From Roseicyclus salinarum (GTDB taxonomy: Bacteria; Pseudomonadota; Alphaproteobacteria; Rhodobacterales; Rhodobacteraceae), in the NCBI RefSeq assembly GCF_029624655.1, contig NZ_JARRSA010000007.1, positions 110,376 to 174,375 of the forward strand: 64,000 nt of DNA. The letters run 5' to 3'. Positions within the stretch are counted from its first letter, which is position 1. Each line of letters starts with the position of its first letter. A program made the position numbers and the translations under genes. The notes beneath the pieces were generated by a model. The model searched no databases. It saw only the letters and a program-made list of their open reading frames with translations, and was not told the origin of the DNA. Shown here in pieces: positions 36,465 through 44,521 of the stretch.

Positions 36465-36490
36465 GAAGGCGTGCGCCGCGCGCAGCCTTC
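36465..36490 (-). terminator. hairpin in the tctC-tctB gap
   Basis: GAAGGC and GCCTTC, with inner TGCGC and GCGCA arms and one bulged base, form an 11-bp stem just after the tctC stop on the minus strand. A second G+C hairpin (CGCCCGC with GCGGGCG) lies about 25 nt further on. Such structures protect or partly terminate the binding-protein transcript. Confidence 0.55.
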
Positions 36491-36497
36491 GTGCGTG

Positions 36498-37484
36498 TCA
36501 GAGGAACCCGAGCGTGCGCATCAGGTCGCCGATCTCCTGCTCCTGCGCCTCGAGGAAGGTGCGGAAGTCGTCGCCGGGGTTCCAGATGTTCACCCAGCCA
36601 TTGCGCGAGCGGACATCTTCCCAGGCCTCGGTGTCGTAGAGCGCCTCGAACGCGGCGATGTATTGCTGGCGCTGCGCCTCGTCCATGCCGGGCGGGCCGA
36701 AGAAGCCGCGCCAGTTCACGAACTCGGTGTCGATGCCCTGCTCCATGAAGGTCGGCGCCTCGCTGTAGGCCGGCACGCGCTCGGAGGCGGTGACGCCGAG
36801 GATGCGGACCTCGTCCTGCTCGGCCAGCGCGATGGCCTCGGAGAAGCCGGTCGACAGCGCGTCGATCTCGCCCGACAGAAGGCCCGCCATCGCCTCGCCG
36901 CCCGCGTCGTAGGGGATGTAGTTGACCGCCGCCGGGTCCTCGCCCGCCGCCTGCATGACCATCGCGGCCACGAGGTGGTCCATGCCGCCCGGAACCGAGC
37001 CGCCGCCGACGGCGAAGTCGGTGCCCTGCTCGGCGTAGGCCTCCAGAAGTCCCGCCATGTCCTGGATCGGGCTGTCCACGGGCACCACGAGCGCCGCGTA
37101 GTCGCCGATCGTGCCGGCCACCAGCGTCAGGTCCCGGAAGCTCTGCGGGAACACGCCGGTCAGCGAACGGATCACGATGGGCGTGGAGTTCACCATCAAC
37201 GTGTTGTCGAGGCTGTCGGCGTTCTCGATCATGTAGCCGATGGCGACACCGCCGCCGCCGCCCGACATGTTCTCGTAGGTCGCCGTGCCCACGAGGCCGC
37301 TTTCGGTCAGCGCCTCGCCGGTGCCGCGCGCGGTGCCGTCCCATCCGCCGCCGGCGCCGCCGGGGACGATGAAGTGCAGCTGGTCGATCATCTGCTCGGA
37401 CTGCGCGTGCGCCGCGCCGCCGACGGCAAGGGTCGCGGTCGCCGCGGCGACCAAAGCGCGGCGGGTCCACCCAAGGGTGTTCAT
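36498..37484 (-). CDS. tctC: tripartite tricarboxylate transporter substrate-binding protein TctC
   Basis: A 328-aa periplasmic protein with signal peptide MNTLGWTRRALVAAATATLA ending at AHA-Q. The TctC/BctC family features FIVPGGAGGGWDGTARG and AVGGGSVPGGMDHL bind the carboxylates of the substrate. First gene of the operon; GGAGGA lies before ATG 37484. Divergent from the TctD/TctE regulators. Confidence 0.93.
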   Translation of the reverse strand: MNTLGWTRRALVAAATATLAVGGAAHAQSEQMIDQLHFIVPGGAGGGWDGTARGTGEALTESGLVGTATYENMSGGGGGVAIGYMIENADSLDNTLMVNSTPIVIRSLTGVFPQSFRDLTLVAGTIGDYAALVVPVDSPIQDMAGLLEAYAEQGTDFAVGGGSVPGGMDHLVAAMVMQAAGEDPAAVNYIPYDAGGEAMAGLLSGEIDALSTGFSEAIALAEQDEVRILGVTASERVPAYSEAPTFMEQGIDTEFVNWRGFFGPPGMDEAQRQQYIAAFEALYDTEAWEDVRSRNGWVNIWNPGDDFRTFLEAQEQEIGDLMRTLGFL

Positions 37485-37547
37485 GAAGTATCCTCCCATT
37501 TGACAGGCGGTCCTCCGCCGCCCATGCTCCATCCTCACCACACGAAA

Positions 37548-37564
37548 CTGACAGAAGCCTGACA
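37548..37564. promoter_or_regulatory. direct repeat, candidate TctD operator
   Basis: CTGACA occurs at 37548-37553 and again at 37559-37564, an 11-bp period typical of OmpR-family regulators. A third related TTTGACAG lies near 37499-37506. All are in the divergent tctC-tctD gap, where a TctD site is expected. Confidence 0.5.
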
Positions 37565-37610
37565 CGGGGGGAGAACGTCGGCGGGAACCGGCGTCGAGGG
37601 GGAGGATCGG

Positions 37611-38279
37611 GTGCGCTATCTTCTGGTCGAGGACAATCTCGAACTGGCCGAGGCCGTCGTGAGCAGGCTCGCGCTCGACGGGCACGCCGTGGATCACGCG
37701 CCAAGCCTCGCGGCCGCCGAGGATTGCCTCGCCGCGGCCGAATACGACCTGATCCTGCTCGACGTGATGCTGCCCGACGGCGACGGACGCGACTTCCTGA
37801 TCCGCAGCCGGGCGCATCTGGAGGTGCCGGTGATCGTCCTGACCGCGCGCAGCCAGGTGTCGGACCGGGTCGTGGCGCTCGATCACGGGGCGGACGACTA
37901 CATCACCAAGCCCTTCGACTTCTCCGAACTCGAGGCGCGCTGCCGCGCCGTCCTGCGCCGCCGCGGCGGCTCGGCGCGCAACGAGATCGCATTGGGCGAC
38001 GCGATCTTCGATCCGATGGGCGGAACGCTGCGCTTCGGGACCGAGGCGGTCGAGCTCAGGAGCCGCGAGATCCGGCTTCTGGAGGTCTTCGCGCGCCACC
38101 CGGGGCAGATCCTCTCGAAGGGGCAGCTGATGGACCGCCTGTTCTCGCACGACACATACGTCACCGAGAACGCGATCGAGGTCTATGTCGGCCGGCTCAG
38201 GCGCCGCATCGAGGGGATGGGCCTCAGGATCGAGACGGTGCGCGGGCTGGGCTACCGGATGGAGACCGGCGGCCCATGA
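37611..38279 (+). CDS. tctD: OmpR-family response regulator TctD
   Basis: A 222-aa regulator: receiver with Asp51 (LILLDVMLPD), Thr78 and Lys100 (YITKPF), then a winged-helix DNA-binding domain (YVTENAIEVYVGRLRRRIE, VRGLGYRM). It activates tricarboxylate uptake genes when phosphorylated by TctE. GTG start; the ATGA overlap with tctE couples the pair. Confidence 0.9.
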   Translation: MRYLLVEDNLELAEAVVSRLALDGHAVDHAPSLAAAEDCLAAAEYDLILLDVMLPDGDGRDFLIRSRAHLEVPVIVLTARSQVSDRVVALDHGADDYITKPFDFSELEARCRAVLRRRGGSARNEIALGDAIFDPMGGTLRFGTEAVELRSREIRLLEVFARHPGQILSKGQLMDRLFSHDTYVTENAIEVYVGRLRRRIEGMGLRIETVRGLGYRMETGGP

Positions 38280-39649
38280 CGGCCACCGGGTCGATCGGAC
38301 GCCGGCTGACGCTGCTGCTTGCCGGGATCGCGGCGCTGCTGTCGCTGATGTCGTGGGGCATGGTCACGGGGCTTGCGCGGCAGGCGGCAGAGCGGACGCA
38401 GGACAACGTCCTCGCCGCTTCGGCCACCGCCATCGCCGAGACGCTGCGCACCGAGCAGGGCGAGCTCAGGCTGGAACTGCCCTACTCGGCCTTCTCGATG
38501 CTTGGCGCCATAAGCGAGGACCGCGTGTTCTACCTCGTCACCGCGCGCGACGAGATGCTGACGGGCTATCGCGACCTGCCGGTGCCCGCCCTCGAAGCCT
38601 CCACGCCGGGTCGCGTCGCCTTCGACACCGGCGCCTATCGCGGCGAGGAGGTGCGCATGGCGACCCTCACCCGCGTCGTGCTGGCCGGCGCCGGGCCGGT
38701 GCCCGTGACCGTCACCGTCGCGCAGACGCGGAACGGTGTCGGCGTCATCGTAGGCGAGCTCTCGCAGCTTGCCGCGATGCTCTCTATCGCGTTCTTCGTG
38801 GTCGCCGTCGGCCTTTCGTTCTTCGCGGCGCGCACCTCGCTGCGGCCGCTCAACGAGATCGCGCAGGCGGTCTCGAGGCGCGGCCCCTCGGACCTGCGTC
38901 CGCTGCGCCGGGCCGCGCCGACCGAGCTTGCGCCGCTGATGAGCGCCCTCGACCGGCTGATGGAGCGCCTCGGCCAGTCGATCCGGCGCTCGGAGGATTT
39001 CATCGCCGAGGCCGCCCACCGCGTGCGCACGCCGCTCGCCACGGTGCGCACGCAGGCCGAGATCGCCCTGCGCTCGATCGAGGACGAGACCGAGCGGCAG
39101 CGCCTGCGCCGGATGATCCGCGCCGTGGACGAAAGCTCCCGCTCGGCCGGCCAGCTTCTGGACCACGCCACGGTCGCCTTCCGCGCCGAGGATCTCGCGC
39201 GGGACCGCGTCAACCTCGCCGATCTCGCGCGGCAGACCGCCGAGGCGCTGGAACCGACGGCGGCGATGAAGGACATCGACATCAGGCTTCGGGCCGAGCC
39301 GGCCGAGGTCGACGGGGACGCCGTGCTTCTGGACAACGCGCTGCGCAACGTGCTCGACAACGCGATCAAGTACTCGGCGGAGGATACCGTGGTGACGCTC
39401 GAGGTGACCAAGGGCGCGGGCGGGGCGCGCATCACCGTGACCGACGAGGGCCCGGGCCTCGGGGACGGGCCGGCCGAGCGCCTGACCGAACGCTTCCAGC
39501 GCGGCGGCAACGTTCAGGACATCGTGGGCTCGGGCCTTGGGCTGACCATCGCGGACGACGTGCTGCGCGCACATGGCGGGACGCTGGAGCTGGGCGAAGG
39601 ACCCGGAGGGAGGGGTGCATGCGTTTCGCTTGTCTTGCCGTCGTCCTGA
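38276..39649 (+). CDS. tctE: sensor histidine kinase TctE
   Basis: A 457-aa inner-membrane kinase with transmembrane helices near residues 11-31 and 163-184 that flank a periplasmic sensor domain. A HAMP-like linker (TSLRPLNEIAQAVSRRGPSD) and the H-box EAAHRVRTPLATVRTQAEI follow. The HATPase shows NVLDNAIKYS, DEGPGL and GSGLGLTI. It senses the tricarboxylate and phosphorylates TctD. Confidence 0.9.
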   Translation: MTATGSIGRRLTLLLAGIAALLSLMSWGMVTGLARQAAERTQDNVLAASATAIAETLRTEQGELRLELPYSAFSMLGAISEDRVFYLVTARDEMLTGYRDLPVPALEASTPGRVAFDTGAYRGEEVRMATLTRVVLAGAGPVPVTVTVAQTRNGVGVIVGELSQLAAMLSIAFFVVAVGLSFFAARTSLRPLNEIAQAVSRRGPSDLRPLRRAAPTELAPLMSALDRLMERLGQSIRRSEDFIAEAAHRVRTPLATVRTQAEIALRSIEDETERQRLRRMIRAVDESSRSAGQLLDHATVAFRAEDLARDRVNLADLARQTAEALEPTAAMKDIDIRLRAEPAEVDGDAVLLDNALRNVLDNAIKYSAEDTVVTLEVTKGAGGARITVTDEGPGLGDGPAERLTERFQRGGNVQDIVGSGLGLTIADDVLRAHGGTLELGEGPGGRGACVSLVLPSS

Positions 39650-40644
39650 GCCTCTGGGCGACGCTGGCCGCCGCGCTCGACGTCGAGGACCACCGCCGCT
39701 ACGAGGGCAGCGGCCCGCGCGAGCTGCGCATCCTGTCCACCGCCGACCTCGAGGTCTTCGCCCCGTTCCTCGAAGCCTTCCACGCGGCCAACCCGCAGAT
39801 CACGCTGGATTACACCGTCGCCTCCTCTGCCGAGTTGCACCGCGCGATCCGCGATGGCGCCGCCTTCGACCTCGCGATCTCGTCGGCGATGGACCTCCAG
39901 TTCCAGCTGGTGAACGACGGCTTCGCCCGGAGCCACCGGTCGGCCGTCACCGACGCCCTGCCCGACTGGGCGCGCTGGCGCGACCTCATATTCGCCTTCA
40001 CGACGGAGCCTGCCGTCGTCGTGATCTCGACCGAGCGTTTCGCCGGCCTGCCCGTCCCCGCCACCCGGCAGGAGCTGATCGCGGTCCTGCGCGACCATCC
40101 CGACCGGTTCCGGGGCGCCGTGGGCACCTACGACGTGCGCGAAAGCGGCCTCGGCTACCTCTTCGCCACGCAGGAGGCCCGCGCGACGGATGCCTACTGG
40201 CGGCTTTCGGAGGTCATGGGACGGCTCGATCCCCGGCTCTACTGCTGTTCGGGGCAGATGATCGACGACGTCGCGAACGGGCGGCTCGCGCTGGCCTACA
40301 ATGTCCTCGGCAGCTACGCCGCCGAACGGCTGGCACGCGATTCCGAGGGCCGCGTGCGCATCCTGCGGATGACCGATTTCTCGAACGTGATCCTCAGGAC
40401 GGCCATCGTGCCCGCCGTCGCGGCCGAGGCCCAGGAGGCCGGGCGCTTCATCGACGCGCTTCTGGCGACAGGCATGCGCGACGCGGCCGGGGACTGGCCG
40501 CTGCCGCCGCTGGGCGAGACGCCGGATATCGCGGGCGCGGGCTTCGGGCCGATCCGCCTCGGGCCCGCCCTGATGGTCTATCTCGATCCGCTGAACCGGC
40601 GCGCCTTCCTCGACGAATGGGCCAACGCGATCGAGCAGCAGTGA
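39619..40644 (+). CDS. ABC-type (iron-like) substrate-binding protein in the tctDE operon
   Basis: A 341-aa exported binding protein of the extracellular solute-binding family 1 type with signal MRFACLAVVLSLWATLAAAL. LRILSTADLEVFAPFLEAFH is the first lobe, and LAYNVLGSYAAERL is conserved in iron-type binding proteins. No ABC permease adjoins it. It overlaps the end of tctE by 31 nt and has GGGAGGGG before the ATG, so it is co-expressed and may act as a periplasmic sensory partner of TctE (inference). Confidence 0.88.
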   Translation: MRFACLAVVLSLWATLAAALDVEDHRRYEGSGPRELRILSTADLEVFAPFLEAFHAANPQITLDYTVASSAELHRAIRDGAAFDLAISSAMDLQFQLVNDGFARSHRSAVTDALPDWARWRDLIFAFTTEPAVVVISTERFAGLPVPATRQELIAVLRDHPDRFRGAVGTYDVRESGLGYLFATQEARATDAYWRLSEVMGRLDPRLYCCSGQMIDDVANGRLALAYNVLGSYAAERLARDSEGRVRILRMTDFSNVILRTAIVPAVAAEAQEAGRFIDALLATGMRDAAGDWPLPPLGETPDIAGAGFGPIRLGPALMVYLDPLNRRAFLDEWANAIEQQ

Positions 40645-40668
40645 GGCCCCGGCCGCGTGCCGCACGGG

Positions 40669-40685
40669 AAAATGCGTGGCATTTT
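40669..40685. promoter_or_regulatory. 17-bp palindrome, possible operator
   Basis: AAAATGC-GTG-GCATTTT is a perfect 7-bp inverted repeat, unusually A+T-rich for this window. It lies 47 nt upstream of the sigma-54-like promoter at 40716. A neighbouring CCCAA/TTGGG repeat lies at 40687-40700. The binding protein is unknown. Confidence 0.45.
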
Positions 40686-40715
40686 ACCCAACCCATTGGG
40701 CAGGCGGGCGAACCG

Positions 40716-40730
40716 TGGCATGTTCTCTGC
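40716..40730 (+). promoter_or_regulatory. sigma-54-like promoter
   Basis: TGGCATG-N4-CTGC matches the sigma-54 consensus TGGCACG-N4-TTGC with the invariant GG and GC at the right distance. It lies 33 nt before the start of the small gene at 40764. Chance matches to this pattern occur, so the call is moderate. Confidence 0.4.
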
Positions 40731-40763
40731 GCGGTGGGGGCTTCTTGAGATGGAGCGCTGGTG

Positions 40764-41129
40764 ATGACACCGACCGCACCCTCCAGCAGCGTCGCAGCCT
40801 TAGGCCCCGCGCCTCAGGCCGGCGCCCAAAGGATGAGCCCCACGGGGGCAGAGGCGCCCGCGGCGCCCAAACCGGATATCGGCCGTGCGGCCGTGACGCA
40901 GGCGCAGGCCACCGCGAAGGCCGCCCTCGGCGCTCCGGGCCATGCGAAACGGCCCGTGCCACAGATCCCGCCCAACCCGCCGCCGGTGAAGGGGTTGGGC
41001 GTGCCACCCCTCGACATGCGCGCGGTCGGGGACGCCGACGAAGCACGCAACGCGCCACCGCAGAAGATGAGCGACCTTCTGGGCGCACTGCGGCCGCCGG
41101 GAGCGAAAGGTCTCGACCTGCGCGTCTGA
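40764..41129 (+). CDS. Pro/Ala-rich hypothetical protein
   Basis: A 121-aa protein, low in aromatic residues and rich in Pro and Ala. Its middle KRPVPQIPPNPPPVKGLGVP looks disordered and the end QKMSDLLGALRPPGAKGLDL may be a short helix. No signal peptide or membrane helix. I do not recognise the family. Start: ATG 40764 with GGAG 8 nt upstream (GTG 40761 is possible). Evidence that it is real is the ribosome site, the promoter-like elements upstream and the open frame; the antisense frame is also open, so some doubt remains. Confidence 0.5.
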   Translation: MTPTAPSSSVAALGPAPQAGAQRMSPTGAEAPAAPKPDIGRAAVTQAQATAKAALGAPGHAKRPVPQIPPNPPPVKGLGVPPLDMRAVGDADEARNAPPQKMSDLLGALRPPGAKGLDLRV

Positions 41130-41534
41130 CACCCGGCGGGCGCGGCGCGGGACAGGCGGGTGACGGACGCCTGGCGTCCGGCGCCGGGCGGGCGCGGCTC
41201 CGGCGCGGGACACTGCGCGCACCGTGGGACGAGCCGGCCCCCGTGCTGGATACCATGCCTTCGGTGCTGGGCAGGTGCGCGGGGGAACGGAGCCTTTGCG
41301 TCCGCCCTTTGCGCACAGCGCCGGACGGGCGCGGCGAGAACCGGACGGACACGGATGATCCCTTCGCACGCGAGCACCTTCCCACCTGCCTCCCGACACA
41401 GCGCCGCGAGCGACTGGAACGCGCCTGCAATGAAACGGGGGGATCGAGCCTCGGCGCTATGGACGGAACGATCACCGCGCCCGCAATACATCGACCCCCC
41501 GGACCCATGCGCCCTCGACCACGCCGTCAAGAAA
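41130..41534. other. intergenic stretch without recognisable genes
   Basis: About 400 nt between the Pro-rich gene and the terminator of the minus-strand pyrimidine operon. Several frames are open because of high G+C, but none has a ribosome site with a protein-like composition. I see no RNA gene or known element. Confidence 0.6.
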
Positions 41535-41563
41535 ACGGCCCCGGCGCGGGACGCCGGGGCCGT
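41535..41563 (-). terminator. terminator of the pyrimidine catabolic operon
   Basis: ACGGCCCCGGC and GCCGGGGCCGT form a perfect 11-bp stem with a 7-nt loop, followed on the minus strand by TTTTC. It lies 23 nt after the stop of the binding-protein gene, the last gene of the operon starting at 49759. Confidence 0.85.
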
Positions 41564-41586
41564 GTCGTGTCGTATCTGCGTCGGAC

Positions 41587-42579
41587 TTACTGGGCGAGGG
41601 CCGCGTCCGTGATCTCGTGCGTGAAGGCACCTTCGGGCACTTCCGAAATCACCGGGTCCGAGCCGCCGGCAAGCAGCGTATCAACCGTGCGCTGGTAGGC
41701 GGCCTCGTCGAGAGCGCCGTCACCGCCTTCCACCAGAAGCGCGATCTCGCCCATCATGCGAAGCTGGTGCTCCTCGGTCTGGGCGCCGGTCTCGTCGTAG
41801 TCGAGCACGATCATCGCCGCCTCGTCCGGGTTCTCGGCCGCCCACTGCCAGCCACGCATCGAGGCGCGCACGAAGCGGACCATCTTGTCCACGAAGGCCG
41901 GATCCTCGAGGTTCTCCTCGAGCGTCCAGATGCCGTCCTCGAGGGTGGCGACGCCGTAATCCTCGTATTTGAACGTCACCAGCTCGTCGGGCGACACGCC
42001 CGCGTCGATGATCTGCCAGTACTCGTTGTAGGTCATGGTCGAGATGCAGTCGGCCTGACGCTGCAGAAGCGGATCGACGTTGAACCCGGCCTGCAGCAGT
42101 TCCACGCCCTCTTCCGATCCGTCCACGGGGATGCCGAGCTGCGCCATCCACGACAGGAACGGATATTCGTTGCCGAAGAACCAGTGCGCGACGGTGTGGC
42201 CGGCGAGGTCGGCCGGCTCCTCGATGCCGCTGTCCGCCCAGCACGACAGCATCAGGCCCGAACGCACGAAGGGCTGGGCGATGTTCACGACCGGCAGACC
42301 CCGCTCGCGCGCGGCGAGCGCGGAGGGCATCCAGTTCAGCATGACATCGGCCGCGCCGCCCGCGAGCACCTGCGGCGGCGCGATGTCCGGACCGCCGGGC
42401 ATGATGTTCACCTCGAGGCCTTCCTCGTCGTAATATCCGTTCTCGAGCGCGACGTAGTAGCCCGCGAACTGGGCCTGCGTCACCCACTGCAGCTGCAGGT
42501 TGACCGTGTTGTCCTGCGCCTGCGCCGCGCCCGCGAGGCCGAGACCGGCCGCCAGCGTGGTCATCATGATCGTCTTCAT
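41587..42579 (-). CDS. NMT1/THI5-like ABC transporter substrate-binding protein
   Basis: A 330-aa periplasmic protein with signal MKTIMMTTLAAGLGLAGAAQ cleaved near AQA-Q. NLQLQWVTQAQFAGYYVALE is the family signature, shared with ThiY-type pyrimidine-precursor binding proteins, and IMPGGPDIAPPQVLAGGAAD continues the ligand lobe. AGGAGGAAGAC precedes the ATG. It is the last gene of the dihydropyrimidinase operon, so a pyrimidine or its degradation intermediate is the probable ligand (inference). Confidence 0.9.
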   Translation of the reverse strand: MKTIMMTTLAAGLGLAGAAQAQDNTVNLQLQWVTQAQFAGYYVALENGYYDEEGLEVNIMPGGPDIAPPQVLAGGAADVMLNWMPSALAARERGLPVVNIAQPFVRSGLMLSCWADSGIEEPADLAGHTVAHWFFGNEYPFLSWMAQLGIPVDGSEEGVELLQAGFNVDPLLQRQADCISTMTYNEYWQIIDAGVSPDELVTFKYEDYGVATLEDGIWTLEENLEDPAFVDKMVRFVRASMRGWQWAAENPDEAAMIVLDYDETGAQTEEHQLRMMGEIALLVEGGDGALDEAAYQRTVDTLLAGGSDPVISEVPEGAFTHEITDAALAQ

Positions 42580-42623
42580 CGTCTTCCTCCTTGTTGGACT
42601 TGCCGTCCCTTGTTTTCGGTCTC

Positions 42624-43556
42624 TCATATGCCGCGCTGCGACGGGTGCCAGAAGGTCAGCCGCCGCTCTATCAGGGCCACGAGCCCGTAGAATGCCGTGC
42701 CGGACATCGCCGCCACGGCAATTGACGCCCAGACCATGTCCATGGCCAGACGCCCAACCTCGATTTTTATCCGAAAGCCCATGCCGACGACCGGAGAGCC
42801 GAAAAATTCGGCGACGATTGCCCCGATCAGCGCAAGCGTGGTGCAGATCTTCAACCCGTTGAAGACGAAGGGAAGCGCCGTGGGCAGGCGCAGCTTCACG
42901 AGGCTTTGCCAGTAGCTTGCCGCATAAGTGTGCATCAGGTCGCGTTGCATCGCCTCGGACGCCTTCAGCCCCTGCACGGAATTGACCAGCATCGGGAAGA
43001 AGACCATCGCCACGACGACGGCGGCCTTGGACTGCCAGCCGAAGCCGAACCACATCACGAGGATCGGCGCGGTGCCCACGATGGGAAGGGCAGCGATGAA
43101 GTTTCCGACCGGAAGAAGCCCGCGCTGCAGGAAGGGCGAGCGGTCGATGGCGACCGCGGTCAGGAAGGCTGCCGCGCATCCGATCAGGTAACCAGACAGC
43201 GCGCCCTTCAGGATCGTCTGGCGGAAATCGGCCCAGAGCGTCTCGGTATTGGCCGCGAAGGTCGCCGCGATGGAACTGGGCGCGGGAAGGATGATGGGCG
43301 ACACCTCGTAGAGACGTACCGTCGCCTCCCACAGCCCGAGCAGCGTGAAGCCGAAGATCACCGGCACGAGGAACCGCGCCCCCGCGCCCCGCGCCCGCCC
43401 CGCCAGAACGGCGTTCAGCGCCCATGCGCCAAGCCAGATCGCCAGGATCGCGCCGAGGCGCCAATCCAGCACGAAGCCCAGCGCGACCAGCCCCGCGCCC
43501 AAGCCCGGCAGGGCCCAGCCCGGCAGGGCGACGCGCGATGCGCCCGCCGCGCTCAT
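42624..43556 (-). CDS. ABC transporter permease (first listed of two)
   Basis: A 310-aa inner-membrane protein of the BPD_transp_1 type with about eight hydrophobic segments. The EAA-loop region ASYWQSLVKLRLPTALPFVF contacts the ATPase. An extra hydrophobic N-terminal 70 residues precede the normal domain. It overlaps the other permease gene by 4 nt. It forms a heterodimeric channel for the NMT1-type binding protein. Confidence 0.9.
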   Translation of the reverse strand: MSAAGASRVALPGWALPGLGAGLVALGFVLDWRLGAILAIWLGAWALNAVLAGRARGAGARFLVPVIFGFTLLGLWEATVRLYEVSPIILPAPSSIAATFAANTETLWADFRQTILKGALSGYLIGCAAAFLTAVAIDRSPFLQRGLLPVGNFIAALPIVGTAPILVMWFGFGWQSKAAVVVAMVFFPMLVNSVQGLKASEAMQRDLMHTYAASYWQSLVKLRLPTALPFVFNGLKICTTLALIGAIVAEFFGSPVVGMGFRIKIEVGRLAMDMVWASIAVAAMSGTAFYGLVALIERRLTFWHPSQRGI

Positions 43557-44512
43557 GCGCCAAGCCCCATGCGGCGCAGCGTGATGCGTTCGATCAGCCC
43601 CAGAAGCCCGACGAGCGCCGCGGCGCAGATCGCCGCCATGAAAAGCGCCGACCAGATCTGGATCGTCTGGCCGTAGTAGCTTCCGGTCAGAAGGCGCGCG
43701 CCGAGGCCGAAGCGCGCGCCGGTCGGAAGCTCGGCCACGATCGTGCCGACCAGCGCCGCGGCGATCCCCACCTTCAGAGAGGCGAACAGGAACGGCACCG
43801 AGGCCGGAAGGCGCAGCTTCCAGAAGGTCTCGGCCGCCGTGGCCGAGTAGGTGCGCAACAGGTCGAGGTCCATCATGCCGGGGCTGCGCAGGCCCTTCAC
43901 CATGCCCACGACCACCGGAAAGAAGCTGAGATAGGCCGAGATCAGGGACTTGGGGACAAGCCCCTCGAGCCCGATGGAGTTCAGGACGACGATGATCATC
44001 GGCGCGATGGCGAGGATCGGGATCGTCTGGCTTGCGATCGCCCAGGGCATCACGCTGAGGTCCATCGCCCGATTGTGGACGATGCCCACGGCCAGCAGGA
44101 TGCCGGCAAGCCCGCCGATGGCGAAGCCCAGAAGCGTGGGCGCAAGCGTCTGCCAGGCATGGAAGAACAGGCTGCGCGGGTTCGGACGATACTCGCCCCG
44201 CCGCTCGCGCAGGATCGGCTCGCCGATGGTGGTGTTCCAGAGCTCGGCGGCGACCTGGTGCGGCGCGGGCAGCACCGGACGCTCCTGGGTCATGGCGTCG
44301 GCGATGATCCCGGTCGCGCTCATCTCGAGGCCCTGCCGCCCGATCTGGTCGAGGGTCCATGCGCGGTTGAGCCCGATGGCGGCGGCATACCAGACCGCGA
44401 CGATCACGGCGACGACGGTCAGCACCGGCAGCACGGCGCCCGAGACTGCGCCGAGGCCGCGGCCCAACGCGCCGACGCCGCCGCCGGGCGCACTGTCGGC
44501 GGTCGCGCTCAT
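43553..44512 (-). CDS. ABC transporter permease (second of two)
   Basis: A 319-aa permease with an N-terminal helix (about residues 27-48), a periplasmic stretch with PVLPAPHQVAAELWNTT, and a core with the EAA loop TAAETFWKLRLPASVPFLF. Partner of the permease at 42624. Ten bases downstream of the ATPase gene. Confidence 0.9.
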   Translation of the reverse strand: MSATADSAPGGGVGALGRGLGAVSGAVLPVLTVVAVIVAVWYAAAIGLNRAWTLDQIGRQGLEMSATGIIADAMTQERPVLPAPHQVAAELWNTTIGEPILRERRGEYRPNPRSLFFHAWQTLAPTLLGFAIGGLAGILLAVGIVHNRAMDLSVMPWAIASQTIPILAIAPMIIVVLNSIGLEGLVPKSLISAYLSFFPVVVGMVKGLRSPGMMDLDLLRTYSATAAETFWKLRLPASVPFLFASLKVGIAAALVGTIVAELPTGARFGLGARLLTGSYYGQTIQIWSALFMAAICAAALVGLLGLIERITLRRMGLGA

Positions 44513-44521
44513 GGTGTCGCC

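Noticed and set aside
40684..41530. Minus-strand frames opposite the Pro-rich small gene
   Set aside because: No ribosome site and Arg/Pro-rich composition; the plus-strand gene is slightly better supported, though not certain.
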